A stretch of DNA of 14,501 nucleotides from Nitrospiraceae bacterium (GTDB lineage: Bacteria > Nitrospirota > Nitrospiria > Nitrospirales > UBA8639), in assembly GCA_003523945.1 (NCBI GenBank), contig DOFS01000045.1, positions 1-14,501 of the forward strand. The letters are read 5' to 3'. Below, piece by piece: positions 1-8,038 of the stretch. A model generated the notes under the pieces. That model was not told the DNA's origin. It made no database searches and saw only the letters and a program-made list of their open reading frames with translations. The translations under genes were made by a program, and so were the position numbers. Within the stretch, counting starts at the first letter, position 1. Each line of letters begins with the position of its first letter.

Positions 1-1898
1 AGTGACCATTTTCCCTTTGGATTTTTGCCTACCAGTGCCAGAAGGTCCGGTGTTGTGGTGACATCATAGGTGCTGTGGATATTGTCTGTACCTCCTCCAA
101 TGCGATTGTGGAGCAGAATAGACGACACTCCTGTCGATTTTGGCGGTACCACCTTGATAATCAAATCACCGATGTAGGAATGCTCAATATCCACTCCGAT
201 CTTGACGGAAGTGAGCAGGGTGGCCTCGGCCACGTGAACAGAGAGTCGTGAAGTTTGAAGATCCCGAATGGGAATGATGGCGGTGGAGGTATGAACAGTC
301 GTGGGAGTCGGTGCGACCGGAGCAGCCAACTCTACCGCGCGTTTGGCATTGATTCGTCCATAGCCATAAAAGTTGCTATGGCCGTTGGTGTCATATTTGC
401 CAGCGCCTGGATCGATTTGATCACACGAGCGCTTGAGCAGATCTTTGACCTCATCCCATCGCAGAGCGGGGTTGCGGGCGAGAATGAGGGCGGCCACTCC
501 TGCGACACCGGGACATGCGCTTGATGTCCCGCCAAAGTCGTTCACATAATTGCCGGTTGCATCGCCACGACTGACTTGCCCGGGATTGTATCCTGCTGAA
601 CCTGAGCGATCCGTGGTCCAGATTCCGGGGATGGGGAGTACGGTATCGTTACTGGGAAAGGTGCACCAGATGGCTTTGCCGAAATCGCTATAGGCGCTTT
701 TCTTTCCTTTGGCGTGGCAGGCGGCCACGGCAATGACTTTCTCATAACTGGCGTATCCGTCGTTATCAACACTCTCGTTGCCGTTTCCGGCAGCCCAGGT
801 GATCACACAGCCTTTGCCATTGCGTCCATTGGCTACGGCCCAATCAATGGCAAGGCGGGTGGAATCCGGAAGGGGAACCACTGTGTGATGAAGGGGATCG
901 CGTGGGTCCCACCAGGCACCATCCTCGGGCCCCCAGCTACAGGAAATGACATCTGCGCCATGTTGCGCTGCCCAGATAAATGCATCGGCCTCGGCCTGTG
1001 AACCCAGCGGTGATGCATAACGAATGGCCATCAATCGGGCTTTGGGAGCGACACCGGAGGCTCCATGAAATCCATTGCCGGTGGCGACCCCGGCGCAGGC
1101 GGTTCCATGATTATCCCGACTACCGGGTCGCGGATCGTCCGTGGCCCGTGTGACGTCACGAGGGGCGATGAGTTTTCCTGACCCCGCGAATTCCTCGTGT
1201 TCAAGGTCAACACCGTCATCAATGATCGCGACCGTGATGTTTTCTCCCTCACTGAGTGCCCAGGCAGCTTCTACGTTGGCATGGGTATCATAGACGGTTC
1301 CCTCAATCGTGGTCTTTTTGAGGTGCCACTGGTGTGGAAATGCTGTGCGCCATCCCATTTGTCTGACGAGTTCAGGGTGACACAACTCCACATCTTTCTG
1401 CTGCAAGAGACTCTCGGCTATAGCAAACACCTCTTGGCCCGTGCCCTCGGGCGCTTCGACAAAGAAGGTGTTCCGGGCGTATTCCAGCACCCGTTTGACT
1501 TCGAGCCCAGCCGCTTTTATGGTCTTGCGGCAGGTAGATTCCGCGCGGTCATCATCGAATTTAATGAAAAGATTTTCGGTGTACAGCACGGGTTCTTTTG
1601 ACTGCGGATCGACAAGGACGCGTCCGGCAAACTGTACGTCCTTGACGGCTTTTAAGGTGGTGCGGATGGCTCCTCGCGCACTCGCACGTCGAACGTGTTC
1701 GGGATATCGAAAGATTTCAACCCCGGCATGTCGAAACCGGTGCACCGGCTTGAGATCGTCCAACGTTTGCCGAGCTCGAGGAGACTGAGCGGCGGCCTCC
1801 AAAGGTCGACGACTCTGAGTTCGCACGACGACAAGGTCTTCATCGGTTTTCAGTTTGAACGTTTTTCCTCTTCGTCCTCCGTAACGAAATGACAGCAT
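1..1898 (-). CDS. Kexin-like S8 serine protease with P-domain, C-terminus cut by window edge
   Basis: Reading the minus strand from ATG at 1898 gives an uninterrupted frame of 632 codons that runs off the left edge. The catalytic triad is visible: Asp227 in AIIDDGVDLE, His264 in DNHGTACAGVAT and Ser459 in GGTSSACPGVAG, with the oxyanion Asn372 in WAAGNGN. The SCSWGPEDG segment and the NDGYASYEKVIAVAA stretch are typical of the kexin/proprotein convertase branch. From about residue 540 a P-domain (homo B) begins, with SYIGDLIIKVVPPKST as its hallmark; such domains stabilise the fold and often bind calcium. The first ~190 residues form a prodomain-like region. No signal peptide is seen (N-terminus MLSFRYGGRRGK), as in cyanobacterial PrcA-like proteases, so export is unclear. 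AGGAGG at 1905-1910, 6 nt upstream, fixes the start. The gene is divergent from a prodomain-like gene. Family assignment is firm; substrate is unknown. Confidence 0.95.
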   Translation of the reverse strand, partial: MLSFRYGGRRGKTFKLKTDEDLVVVRTQSRRPLEAAAQSPRARQTLDDLKPVHRFRHAGVEIFRYPEHVRRASARGAIRTTLKAVKDVQFAGRVLVDPQSKEPVLYTENLFIKFDDDRAESTCRKTIKAAGLEVKRVLEYARNTFFVEAPEGTGQEVFAIAESLLQQKDVELCHPELVRQMGWRTAFPHQWHLKKTTIEGTVYDTHANVEAAWALSEGENITVAIIDDGVDLEHEEFAGSGKLIAPRDVTRATDDPRPGSRDNHGTACAGVATGNGFHGASGVAPKARLMAIRYASPLGSQAEADAFIWAAQHGADVISCSWGPEDGAWWDPRDPLHHTVVPLPDSTRLAIDWAVANGRNGKGCVITWAAGNGNESVDNDGYASYEKVIAVAACHAKGKKSAYSDFGKAIWCTFPSNDTVLPIPGIWTTDRSGSAGYNPGQVSRGDATGNYVNDFGGTSSACPGVAGVAALILARNPALRWDEVKDLLKRSCDQIDPGAGKYDTNGHSNFYGYGRINAKRAVELAAPVAPTPTTVHTSTAIIPIRDLQTSRLSVHVAEATLLTSVKIGVDIEHSYIGDLIIKVVPPKSTGVSSILLHNRIGGGTDNIHSTYDVTTTPDLLALVGKNPKGKWS

Positions 1899-1904
1899 TG
1901 GGTT

Positions 1905-1910
1905 CCTCCT
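1905..1910 (-). promoter_or_regulatory. Ribosome binding site of the S8 protease
   Basis: On the minus strand AGGAGG lies 6 nt before the ATG at 1898. It supports this start and also argues against the TTG at 1912 as start of the divergent gene, because no plus-strand ribosome binding site fits in front of that codon. Confidence 0.8.
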
Positions 1911-1921
1911 TTTGTTGGACT

Positions 1922-1933
1922 GGGCGATCGCCC
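1922..1933. promoter_or_regulatory. Perfect 12-bp palindrome between divergent genes, possible operator
   Basis: GGGCGATCGCCC reads the same on both strands and sits in the short gap between the divergent protease gene and the prodomain-like gene. Its place between two divergent starts suggests a dimeric regulator site. The core GCGATCGC also equals the HIP1 octamer abundant in many cyanobacteria, so chance or a methylation motif is equally possible. No regulator gene lies beside it. Confidence 0.3.
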
Positions 1934-1963
1934 TTGGATTTGCTTCGCATTCCTTCGTAGAAT
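1934..1963 (+). promoter_or_regulatory. Weak sigma70-like promoter candidate for the prodomain-like gene
   Basis: TTGGAT at 1934-1939 and TAGAAT at 1958-1963 are separated by 18 bp. The -10 box matches consensus in five of six positions, the -35 in three of six. Transcription would begin at or just past the ATG at 1969, implying a leaderless message or a start further downstream such as GTG at 1975. This is only a pattern match. Confidence 0.25.
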
Positions 1964-1968
1964 CAAGA

Positions 1969-2505
1969 ATGGGCGTGAACGATCCGTTTTCTCACTTTCC
2001 CTTAAAGCTGACGGTGGAAGCCGAATCGGTATCCCGTGTCTATGTTCGTGAGTCCGGCTGTTTTGCGATCCATGGGCCGGTACCCTCCGCTTTGACGACA
2101 GCGGTGTTGTACTCTTTTGATGATCCGGTTATCCACGTGTGCAAAGGTACGGTCTCTCTGGTGTCCGATCTTTCTTCCGATTTCACCCTCACGCCGGTTT
2201 ATCGTCTCGAGCCCAATGGGCCGCATGGAGTGCCGTCCGGTCATGTCTTTATTCGTTTCCGGTCTCAGGTCCCCGCCGAGGAACGGCGACAAGAATTGAA
2301 TGCGTGTGGATTCTTCATTCGTGAATCACTTTCCTATGCCCCTCAGGCCGCATGGCTTCAAAGTATGGATGGAAATATTGCCACGGCGCTTCATGGCTTT
2401 GCAAAGCTGCGTGAACTAAACGACGTGGTGTTGGTTGAACCGCAGATGTTGATGCGGCGGATGAAGCGTGCATCAGACGAGTCTCCCACGGATTCATCAA
2501 CCTAA
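1969..2505 (+). CDS. Stand-alone subtilase prodomain-like protein (putative protease inhibitor or chaperone)
   Basis: A 178-residue protein with no signal peptide, membrane segment or catalytic motif. Its C-terminal half resembles the prodomain of the divergent S8 protease: VFIRF (93-97) matches LFIKF (110-114 of the protease), CGFFIRESLSYA matches AGLEVKRVLEYA, and DVVLVEPQMLMRRM (152-165) matches DVELCHPELVRQM (169-181). Segment lengths are nearly equal (about 73 versus 72 residues) and the order is conserved. No catalytic domain follows; the frame ends in a polar tail. I infer a free-standing propeptide that could inhibit or help fold the neighbouring enzyme, as known for subtilisin propeptides acting in trans. 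A longer frame begins with TTG at 1912 but lacks any ribosome binding site, so ATG at 1969 is preferred, itself with a weak Shine-Dalgarno. It converges with the L,D-transpeptidase gene, 22 bp apart. Confidence 0.7.
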   Translation: MGVNDPFSHFPLKLTVEAESVSRVYVRESGCFAIHGPVPSALTTAVLYSFDDPVIHVCKGTVSLVSDLSSDFTLTPVYRLEPNGPHGVPSGHVFIRFRSQVPAEERRQELNACGFFIRESLSYAPQAAWLQSMDGNIATALHGFAKLRELNDVVLVEPQMLMRRMKRASDESPTDSST

Positions 2506-2527
2506 GCGGGGTTCCGGCTGAACGACG

Positions 2528-3736
2528 TTACTGTTGTCGGATGGCATCAGGGTCGACCGTGAGAGAGCTTCTCTGGCGGATATGTTCCGTGAGATGGTGA
2601 AGGGCTTTCACGACCCAATTGTCTGAGTGGAGGGCTCCGACAACGGTCACCGGAGTCCCTTCTTGGGCTAGATCAAAAACGATATCCATATCTGCATTGT
2701 GTAACGCAATGCAACCATTCGTGGTGTTGTTGCCATTGGGTTGTTGGCCGTGAATTTCAATGAGGCCTCCGATTCCTCGGCCCGTAGCCAGAATTCCGCG
2801 GACCCTGGCTTCCTGGAAACGTCGACGATGTTGGCTCGTCGGATAATTCAGTAAAAGGGCTTTATGAAATTTTGTGGATCCCCGCCCTTTTTTTTGCAGG
2901 ATGCGAAACTGTCCCTCCGGGGTCGCACCATCGCCTTCCTCCAACTTGTCCTGAAGTCCTGAAAAGCCGAGATCAATGGAAAAACGGCGAATAGGTTTTC
3001 CATTCTGATAGAGCACGAATTGGCGGGGGGCTTTGAGGACAACGATGGCCGTTCCGCCCGTGGAGGAAGACCAAGCCAGGGTGCTGGTCACCCATTGGTT
3101 CCACTTGGCAAGTTGGGACACGGCTCCATATCGTTCCATTTGGGACTTGGCTTGAGACTCAATGGGGGAAAGAGATTTTCTTGCCTGTTCAAGAAGAATA
3201 CGGGCTTGATCGTCCCGATCCTGTTGGAGTCGGGAGGCCGCTTGGTTCAGCAGCCCTTCCGTCATTGAGAGGGCGCGTAGATTTCGTCGAACATCAAAAA
3301 AACCGGTTAATGCCCGTAAGCGGGTTACTTGGGCGCGTTCCGCTGCTAAGGCGGTCGTCAGCTGCTGGCGTCGAGTCAATTTTTGCTGTTTGGAGACTTT
3401 AAGAAGGGTCGAGCCTTCCTGCAGCAACTGTTGGTAGGTTGCCTGAAGAGCATGGGTGTCCGCGGTTGGCCACCAACGGGATTGTTCTCTTCGCCATTGT
3501 GCCCGAAGGTCGGCGATGTTTTGATGGAACGAGCGATACCGTTTAGGAGAAAAGCCTTCTCCGCCGAGAGTCCAAACCTGATTGTCGAGTGATTCGAGTT
3601 GAGGTGGGAAGATTTTTGGAAGGCGATCTGGCTTCCACCACGCCACCAATAAGGATGAAAGAATGAGGAGGGCTCCAGCCGCCAGCCAAACTGCCGGTCG
3701 TTTGGATCGTTGCCGGCCAGAGCCCCACCATCTCAT
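2528..3736 (-). CDS. L,D-transpeptidase (YkuD domain) with N-terminal membrane anchor and coiled coil
   Basis: A 402-residue protein. Residues 17-34 form a single membrane anchor after a basic N-terminus, so the rest should lie in the periplasm. Residues about 65-215 are rich in Gln, Arg, Leu and Glu and look like helical coiled coil. The YkuD catalytic domain occupies about 229-365, with IEIHG (His329) and TTNGCIALHNADMD carrying the nucleophile Cys342. Such enzymes form 3-3 peptidoglycan crosslinks or attach proteins to the wall, cleaving a tetrapeptide donor and being insensitive to most penicillins. The coding region starts 3 bp after the stop of the lipoprotein gene, so the two are surely co-transcribed; the start has only a modest AAAGG motif inside the end of that gene, suggesting translational coupling. 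Enzyme class is certain; crosslinking versus protein anchoring cannot be told. Confidence 0.93.
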   Translation of the reverse strand: MRWWGSGRQRSKRPAVWLAAGALLILSSLLVAWWKPDRLPKIFPPQLESLDNQVWTLGGEGFSPKRYRSFHQNIADLRAQWRREQSRWWPTADTHALQATYQQLLQEGSTLLKVSKQQKLTRRQQLTTALAAERAQVTRLRALTGFFDVRRNLRALSMTEGLLNQAASRLQQDRDDQARILLEQARKSLSPIESQAKSQMERYGAVSQLAKWNQWVTSTLAWSSSTGGTAIVVLKAPRQFVLYQNGKPIRRFSIDLGFSGLQDKLEEGDGATPEGQFRILQKKGRGSTKFHKALLLNYPTSQHRRRFQEARVRGILATGRGIGGLIEIHGQQPNGNNTTNGCIALHNADMDIVFDLAQEGTPVTVVGALHSDNWVVKALHHLTEHIRQRSSLTVDPDAIRQQ

Positions 3737-3739
3737 TCG

Positions 3740-4357
3740 TTAGGCCTTTTTGTGTTTTCCGGTCTTCTGAATAGCCTGTGCGACTTGTTCATTTACGCGG
3801 GCGGCTAAGGTTTGAACGGATTCAGCTTTTGCCTTTACCCCTAAATAATCTTCCATGGCCATGATTGCGTCAATTTCTGCTAATGTGGTTTCTGCGGCTT
3901 GCAGATCGCCCCGTAAGGCTTGCAGGTCGGCCTGGGTTCCTTTGCCGCTTGGCGCTTGGGCTAACTGGTTTTTTGCTTCCTCTAGTGAAGTTTTGGCTAA
4001 GACCACGGCTCCTTCCGCCTCTTTTTTTACCAATTGTTTGCTTGCAATGGCATCCGTTTTGGCTTTCTCCGCATCCGCTACGACCTTCACTAAGATGGCA
4101 TTGGCCACATCATAGTTGCGCGTGAGTACGAAGGCTTCGTCTTGCATTCTGACTTCTTCCTGCGCCTTTTGGTATTCGTCTTCGGCCATACGGAATGCTT
4201 CAGGCGCATATTCCTGGGCACCGGCTTGTTTGGCAGCCTGAAGGGCTTGCAAGGCCGTATCCGTTCCCTGGATGGGTTTTTCAGCACAGGCCATCAGCAT
4301 AGTGCCGAACAGGATTACGAAAACACCCGTTTTGAATGCTTGAAACGCGTTTCCCAT
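3740..4357 (-). CDS. DUF4398-like helical lipoprotein
   Basis: A secreted lipoprotein of 205 residues. The N-terminus carries a hydrophobic signal (VFVILFGTMLMAC) with a lipobox LMAC, the lipidated Cys being residue 24. The mature part is almost entirely helical and rich in Ala, Gln, Lys and Glu, starting with the pattern TALQALQAAKQAGAQEYAPE that is typical of DUF4398 proteins. A second Ala/Glu-rich helical hairpin follows. I chose ATG at 4357, because AGGAGG (4370-4375) lies 11 nt upstream and would be inside the coding region if the in-frame ATG at 4378 were used; spacing is somewhat long. It is the first gene of an operon with the YkuD transpeptidase, so an envelope scaffold or peptidoglycan-binding role is plausible. 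Family match is by pattern, function is unknown. Confidence 0.82.
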   Translation of the reverse strand: MGNAFQAFKTGVFVILFGTMLMACAEKPIQGTDTALQALQAAKQAGAQEYAPEAFRMAEDEYQKAQEEVRMQDEAFVLTRNYDVANAILVKVVADAEKAKTDAIASKQLVKKEAEGAVVLAKTSLEEAKNQLAQAPSGKGTQADLQALRGDLQAAETTLAEIDAIMAMEDYLGVKAKAESVQTLAARVNEQVAQAIQKTGKHKKA

Positions 4358-4379
4358 GTTTGTGATTTCCTCCTTCATG

Positions 4380-4399
4380 AGAGAGAGCAGTTTCTCTCT
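4380..4399 (-). promoter_or_regulatory. Hairpin in the leader just before the lipoprotein ribosome binding site
   Basis: AGAGAGA and TCTCTCT form a perfect 7-bp inverted repeat with a 6-nt loop. In the transcript it ends a few bases before AGGAGG of the lipoprotein gene. It could modulate translation or mRNA stability, but the repeat is simple sequence and may be chance. Confidence 0.3.
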
Positions 4400-4834
4400 G
4401 TTTGGTTATGGATATGCGAACGGGACCTCCGCTTACTGACGGCGACAAAAATTCTCTCCTCGATTCCGACTGGGTTGTTTGCAAAATTGAGCGTTGGTTT
4501 ATCCCTGAAATGCCCGGGCAACACTTTTAATATGCGAAGGGTGTGAGTTCCTCATTTCACTCTCCTACCTGTGTGCGGTTTATTTGAAGTACCTCGATAA
4601 AAGAGCAAAGAAGATGCCAAAAGAATGTTGAAGGAAAATGAGGGTATTAGGAGTTATGAGCCGCCAAAAGACCTATTTTTTGATGAATAATGAGGAAAAG
4701 GTTGACCAATACGATAAACACACATGGACAGCATGTCTGCGTAAAGAAACTTTGTCCGCGCATTTCTCAAAGGGCTAAGCCAACGAAGCACCATATTTTC
4801 GCGATGACAGACACAAGCTTTCTGATCAGACCAA
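4400..4834. other. Intergenic region between lipoprotein operon and penicillin-binding protein gene
   Basis: The gap must hold the end of the upstream penicillin-binding protein transcript and the promoter of the lipoprotein operon, all on the minus strand. I see no convincing -35/-10 pair, no T-tailed hairpin and no credible gene. The only symmetrical element is a 10-bp palindrome TCTGATCAGA at 4821-4830, directly after the stop codon. Short open frames on the plus strand have no ribosome binding site. Confidence 0.5.
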
Positions 4835-7800
4835 TCAACTCCGTGATTGAAACTGTTGCGGCCCTTTGGCTTCTAACCTCTGAGGCAGCACATAGGTGTG
4901 GAGATAAGGTGCGAATAGGCGAAAGATGTGAACAGGTAGGCTGCTCGTGAAGCGAAAATCTCCGGATTGCGGACCAGACACCTGAGCGGTAATGGTACCG
5001 AAGAATCGATTATCGATGAGAAACACGAAGGTGGCTGTTCGGCTTATCGGGCGGGATTCAATTAAGCGATAGCCTCGCTCATACACTTTTTGGCGATGGT
5101 CGCCTGTTCCGGTTTTGCCACCAATTGAGATGGCAATGCCCCCTGCAGGTGACAAGAAGGCACCTTTCGCGCCGATGGCCGTTCCCTGTTCCACCACCCC
5201 GATAAGTTCCTGACGGAGAATTTGAGCAACCAGCGGGCTCAACACTTGTTCCCGGCCTGGCTCTTGAGGTATGACGAGTGTTTCAAACGGGGTTCTTTCT
5301 GCAAAGTGCAGTTGCCGAATCGTCACTGTGGGGATTCTTTTCCCCTCATTAACCAGAATCCCCATGAGTTCGGTCAAAGCTGCCGGCCGGTCCGCAGAGC
5401 TACCAATGGCAGTGGCTAACGACGGGACTAATGTTGCAAAGGGATATCCAACCCGTTTCCAGGATTTGTGGATTTCCATGAATGCTTCTTGTTCCAAAAT
5501 GAGACGAATCCGCCGATCTTGTGCCCCTTTTCGATGGGTCTTGAATAACCAGGCATAGACATTCACCAATTCTTGTTCACTGGCTTGGGCCAGATCAGCT
5601 TTGCTGGTATTGGGGTGTTGCCGCAGGAAGGCGGCTGTCCACAATTCAAGTGGATGGATGCGGGCCACATATCCTCGATCGGCAAGGCTGAGGGCGCGGG
5701 GGCCTGTCTGTGCATAGAGCCGGTTGATTTGCTCGGGGGAGAGCCTGAGGGTTGGGAAGGCCTGCCGCAGAGAGGCGGTGAACGCCTGGACATCCTTGTC
5801 CGGTTCGATCGAGCGTAGAAGAACAGCGAGTCGGAGAGGCGTGAGCCGTGTTTGGTGAAGGACCAGTCGCCAGGCTTCCTCTGGTGTCAGTCCTTTGTAT
5901 TTTTCGAAAAAACGGTGGAGGAAAATTCGCCCTTCCTGTCGGGCAAATTTTTGTAAATATTGATGGCGTATGGGATCAAGAGGGTCTTTGAGAACCTTTG
6001 CAGTGGACCCGGGAATGGCCAGAGTATGGTAGTGGACCAGATCCCGCATTAAGCGGATAAAAACCAAATTTACGGAGTGCTGAAAGGCTTCCCGGACTGT
6101 AAATAGTTTTTCGTTGTCGGTCCGGTTGAAGTTGGCAAAGGTGTGAAGTCCGCCACCCGTCCAAAACCGTTCGGCCGGACTGGCTGAATACCGACGATCG
6201 AGAGCGGCTTGTAACATGCCGGAGAGGGATTGATCAGAAGACGTCTGCAGATAAGATACTGCCCATTTGCTTAGAGGATCCATTGATTGCAGGTTGAGCC
6301 CCAGGAGCGTTTGAGCTGATAGCCCTGCGTATCGGTGATGGAGCTGTTCAATAACTTCCAAATAGGTGACCAGGGTGCGAAGTTTGGCAGTCGAGCCCAA
6401 ATCCATTTTGGATCCCTGATTTATATCCAATGGTTGATTAAGAGTGTCGGTCTGTACTCGAAGAAGATTTCCGTGAGGGGTTCTCTCATACAAGGTCAGG
6501 CTATAGACAATGTCTTTAGGATTTCCTTGAGCAAGCAGATGAGGGTGAGCCAGTTTTTCGTCTGTCACAAAATCGGGCTTTGCCATTTGTTGCAAGAGGG
6601 TGGTTGCTTGGAATTGAAGATCGCGGTCCAGTGTGGTGTCCACGGTGACGTCCAGATGGTCCAAGGCATACAGACTTGGAACCCCTAATAATTTTTGCAA
6701 ATGGGTGCGGATGAAATTTGGTGCCTTTTGATCCTGAAATGAGATGTTACCGGGAGTCGTTGATGTTGGTGGCGCAAAGACCAAGGGATACATGAGTGCA
6801 AGGTCCCGAAAGACAGGGGAAATGATCCCGGCGTTTGTCAGGAGGCGAAGATAGGTATTTGTTTTGTCGTTGAGGGCATCAATGTGTGTCAGGTAATAGG
6901 AGGGTCTCCTGAGAGCGAGGAGGAGACTGACTCCTTTTTTATATGTGGCAGCGGCTAAGGCCATTTTCTCTAAAGAGGCCGGGTCGGAATCAGCCAAAGC
7001 CTTTTGAAACATGCTGAGGTCCATGTGATACCAGGCCCACAAGCCATCACCAAATCCATGGATTTCTCCGGACCGTGGATAAGCCCCCAAAGGGAAGGAA
7101 TTCATATAATCCACAATCAAACGTTTCTGAGCGTCCTGCGTGAGCGGACCGTCTTGATATATCCGGAGACTGGCAGCTGTCACCTGCCGGACTTTTTCAA
7201 GAAAAGAAGAGGTTTGGCCTCCAGGGGAATGTTGAAATTTTTCAAGTTGGGTGGCCAATGTGCTTCCACCAGGAACGGATCGGTCGCTTTTGACCCATCG
7301 AATGCCTTGCGTCAGGAATGCTTGCCCTAACCGATCCCATTCCAATGCCGGATTTGCATAGGGACAGCAGGGATCGAGCAATTCTCGATTTTCAATGAAT
7401 AATAGGGTTTGTATCAATATTGGTGGAATCATCTCAAAGTTGGGAAAGATCCGATTGGGTTCTTCATGATGGAACAGGACTTGCCCGTGTCCATCCAGAA
7501 TGTGTAATCCGCTTTGAGTTTTCCCCTTATAAATAGGAGGAATGCTGAGATTTGTGATGGCTGTGAGCTCAGGCGAAGGTTGTGCCTGCGCTTGAATGAC
7601 GAATCCCTTGTTTTGAAGGCTCGATAGGATAACGGGGAGTCGGGTATATCCGCGTCGTTCGTCTAAGGGGCCTGATGATGGAAATACTGTGCGTGGAGAG
7701 GGCCCGGGTTTGACCTCGTAGGTCAGTTGAGCCGAGAGTGCATGAAATACGTGGGCTTGTAGCCAGGAAGTATTGAGTTCAAATATGGCCCAGCCCAAAA

Positions 7801-8038
7801 GGGTCAACGTGGCGAGGAAGACGATATGCGCGGTCTGGTATGGAGGACGTAGGATTTGAACGAAGTGGCCCAGTGTTCGCCACTTTTCAATCTGCGGGGA
7901 ATTTCCAGGGGTGCATTCAGCGCCCACCCAGGCGGGGGCAGGGGGAAAGGTCTGGGACTTCCGAGATAGAGAAGGTGCAGCCAGTAAAGTGACTGGTCTA
8001 CGGAATGGGCCGTTTGGCATGTGAGAGAGCATTGACAT
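4835..8038 (-). CDS. Atypical class A penicillin-binding protein (GT51 transglycosylase plus transpeptidase)
   Basis: About 1067 residues from the chosen ATG at 8038. A membrane segment lies at about 71-87, followed by a periplasmic linker. The GT51 glycosyltransferase shows IENREL with catalytic Glu216 (most relatives have EDR) and GGSTLATQLEK at 257-267 (most have GGSTITQQL). The transpeptidase domain has the three active-site motifs: S549-T-A-K552, S655-V-N657 and K975-T-G977. The enzyme would polymerise lipid II and crosslink stem peptides at the inner membrane. The SVN-to-KTG distance of about 320 residues is far longer than usual, implying an inserted helical region. The protein is also longer than typical class A enzymes (700-850 residues). 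The frame stays open up to 8485, but that part has odd composition and no ribosome binding site; starts at 8113, 8032 or 8020 are equally possible. Class is firm, start is not. Confidence 0.9.
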   Translation of the reverse strand: MSMLSHMPNGPFRRPVTLLAAPSLSRKSQTFPPAPAWVGAECTPGNSPQIEKWRTLGHFVQILRPPYQTAHIVFLATLTLLGWAIFELNTSWLQAHVFHALSAQLTYEVKPGPSPRTVFPSSGPLDERRGYTRLPVILSSLQNKGFVIQAQAQPSPELTAITNLSIPPIYKGKTQSGLHILDGHGQVLFHHEEPNRIFPNFEMIPPILIQTLLFIENRELLDPCCPYANPALEWDRLGQAFLTQGIRWVKSDRSVPGGSTLATQLEKFQHSPGGQTSSFLEKVRQVTAASLRIYQDGPLTQDAQKRLIVDYMNSFPLGAYPRSGEIHGFGDGLWAWYHMDLSMFQKALADSDPASLEKMALAAATYKKGVSLLLALRRPSYYLTHIDALNDKTNTYLRLLTNAGIISPVFRDLALMYPLVFAPPTSTTPGNISFQDQKAPNFIRTHLQKLLGVPSLYALDHLDVTVDTTLDRDLQFQATTLLQQMAKPDFVTDEKLAHPHLLAQGNPKDIVYSLTLYERTPHGNLLRVQTDTLNQPLDINQGSKMDLGSTAKLRTLVTYLEVIEQLHHRYAGLSAQTLLGLNLQSMDPLSKWAVSYLQTSSDQSLSGMLQAALDRRYSASPAERFWTGGGLHTFANFNRTDNEKLFTVREAFQHSVNLVFIRLMRDLVHYHTLAIPGSTAKVLKDPLDPIRHQYLQKFARQEGRIFLHRFFEKYKGLTPEEAWRLVLHQTRLTPLRLAVLLRSIEPDKDVQAFTASLRQAFPTLRLSPEQINRLYAQTGPRALSLADRGYVARIHPLELWTAAFLRQHPNTSKADLAQASEQELVNVYAWLFKTHRKGAQDRRIRLILEQEAFMEIHKSWKRVGYPFATLVPSLATAIGSSADRPAALTELMGILVNEGKRIPTVTIRQLHFAERTPFETLVIPQEPGREQVLSPLVAQILRQELIGVVEQGTAIGAKGAFLSPAGGIAISIGGKTGTGDHRQKVYERGYRLIESRPISRTATFVFLIDNRFFGTITAQVSGPQSGDFRFTSSLPVHIFRLFAPYLHTYVLPQRLEAKGPQQFQSRS

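Noticed and set aside
1197..1601. 134-codon plus-strand open frame
   Set aside because: It lies antisense within the S8 protease gene, which has an intact catalytic triad; the frame has no ribosome binding site or motif.
4142..4546. 134-codon plus-strand open frame
   Set aside because: It overlaps the lipoprotein gene on the opposite strand, and its translation has no recognisable feature.
4821..4830. Palindrome TCTGATCAGA after the penicillin-binding protein stop
   Set aside because: It has no loop and no T-run, so it cannot serve as a terminator; a 10-bp palindrome is expected by chance in a window of this size.
4690..4950. 86-codon plus-strand open frame across the end of the penicillin-binding protein gene
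   Set aside because: It overlaps the real gene end, has no Shine-Dalgarno motif and no protein-like motif.
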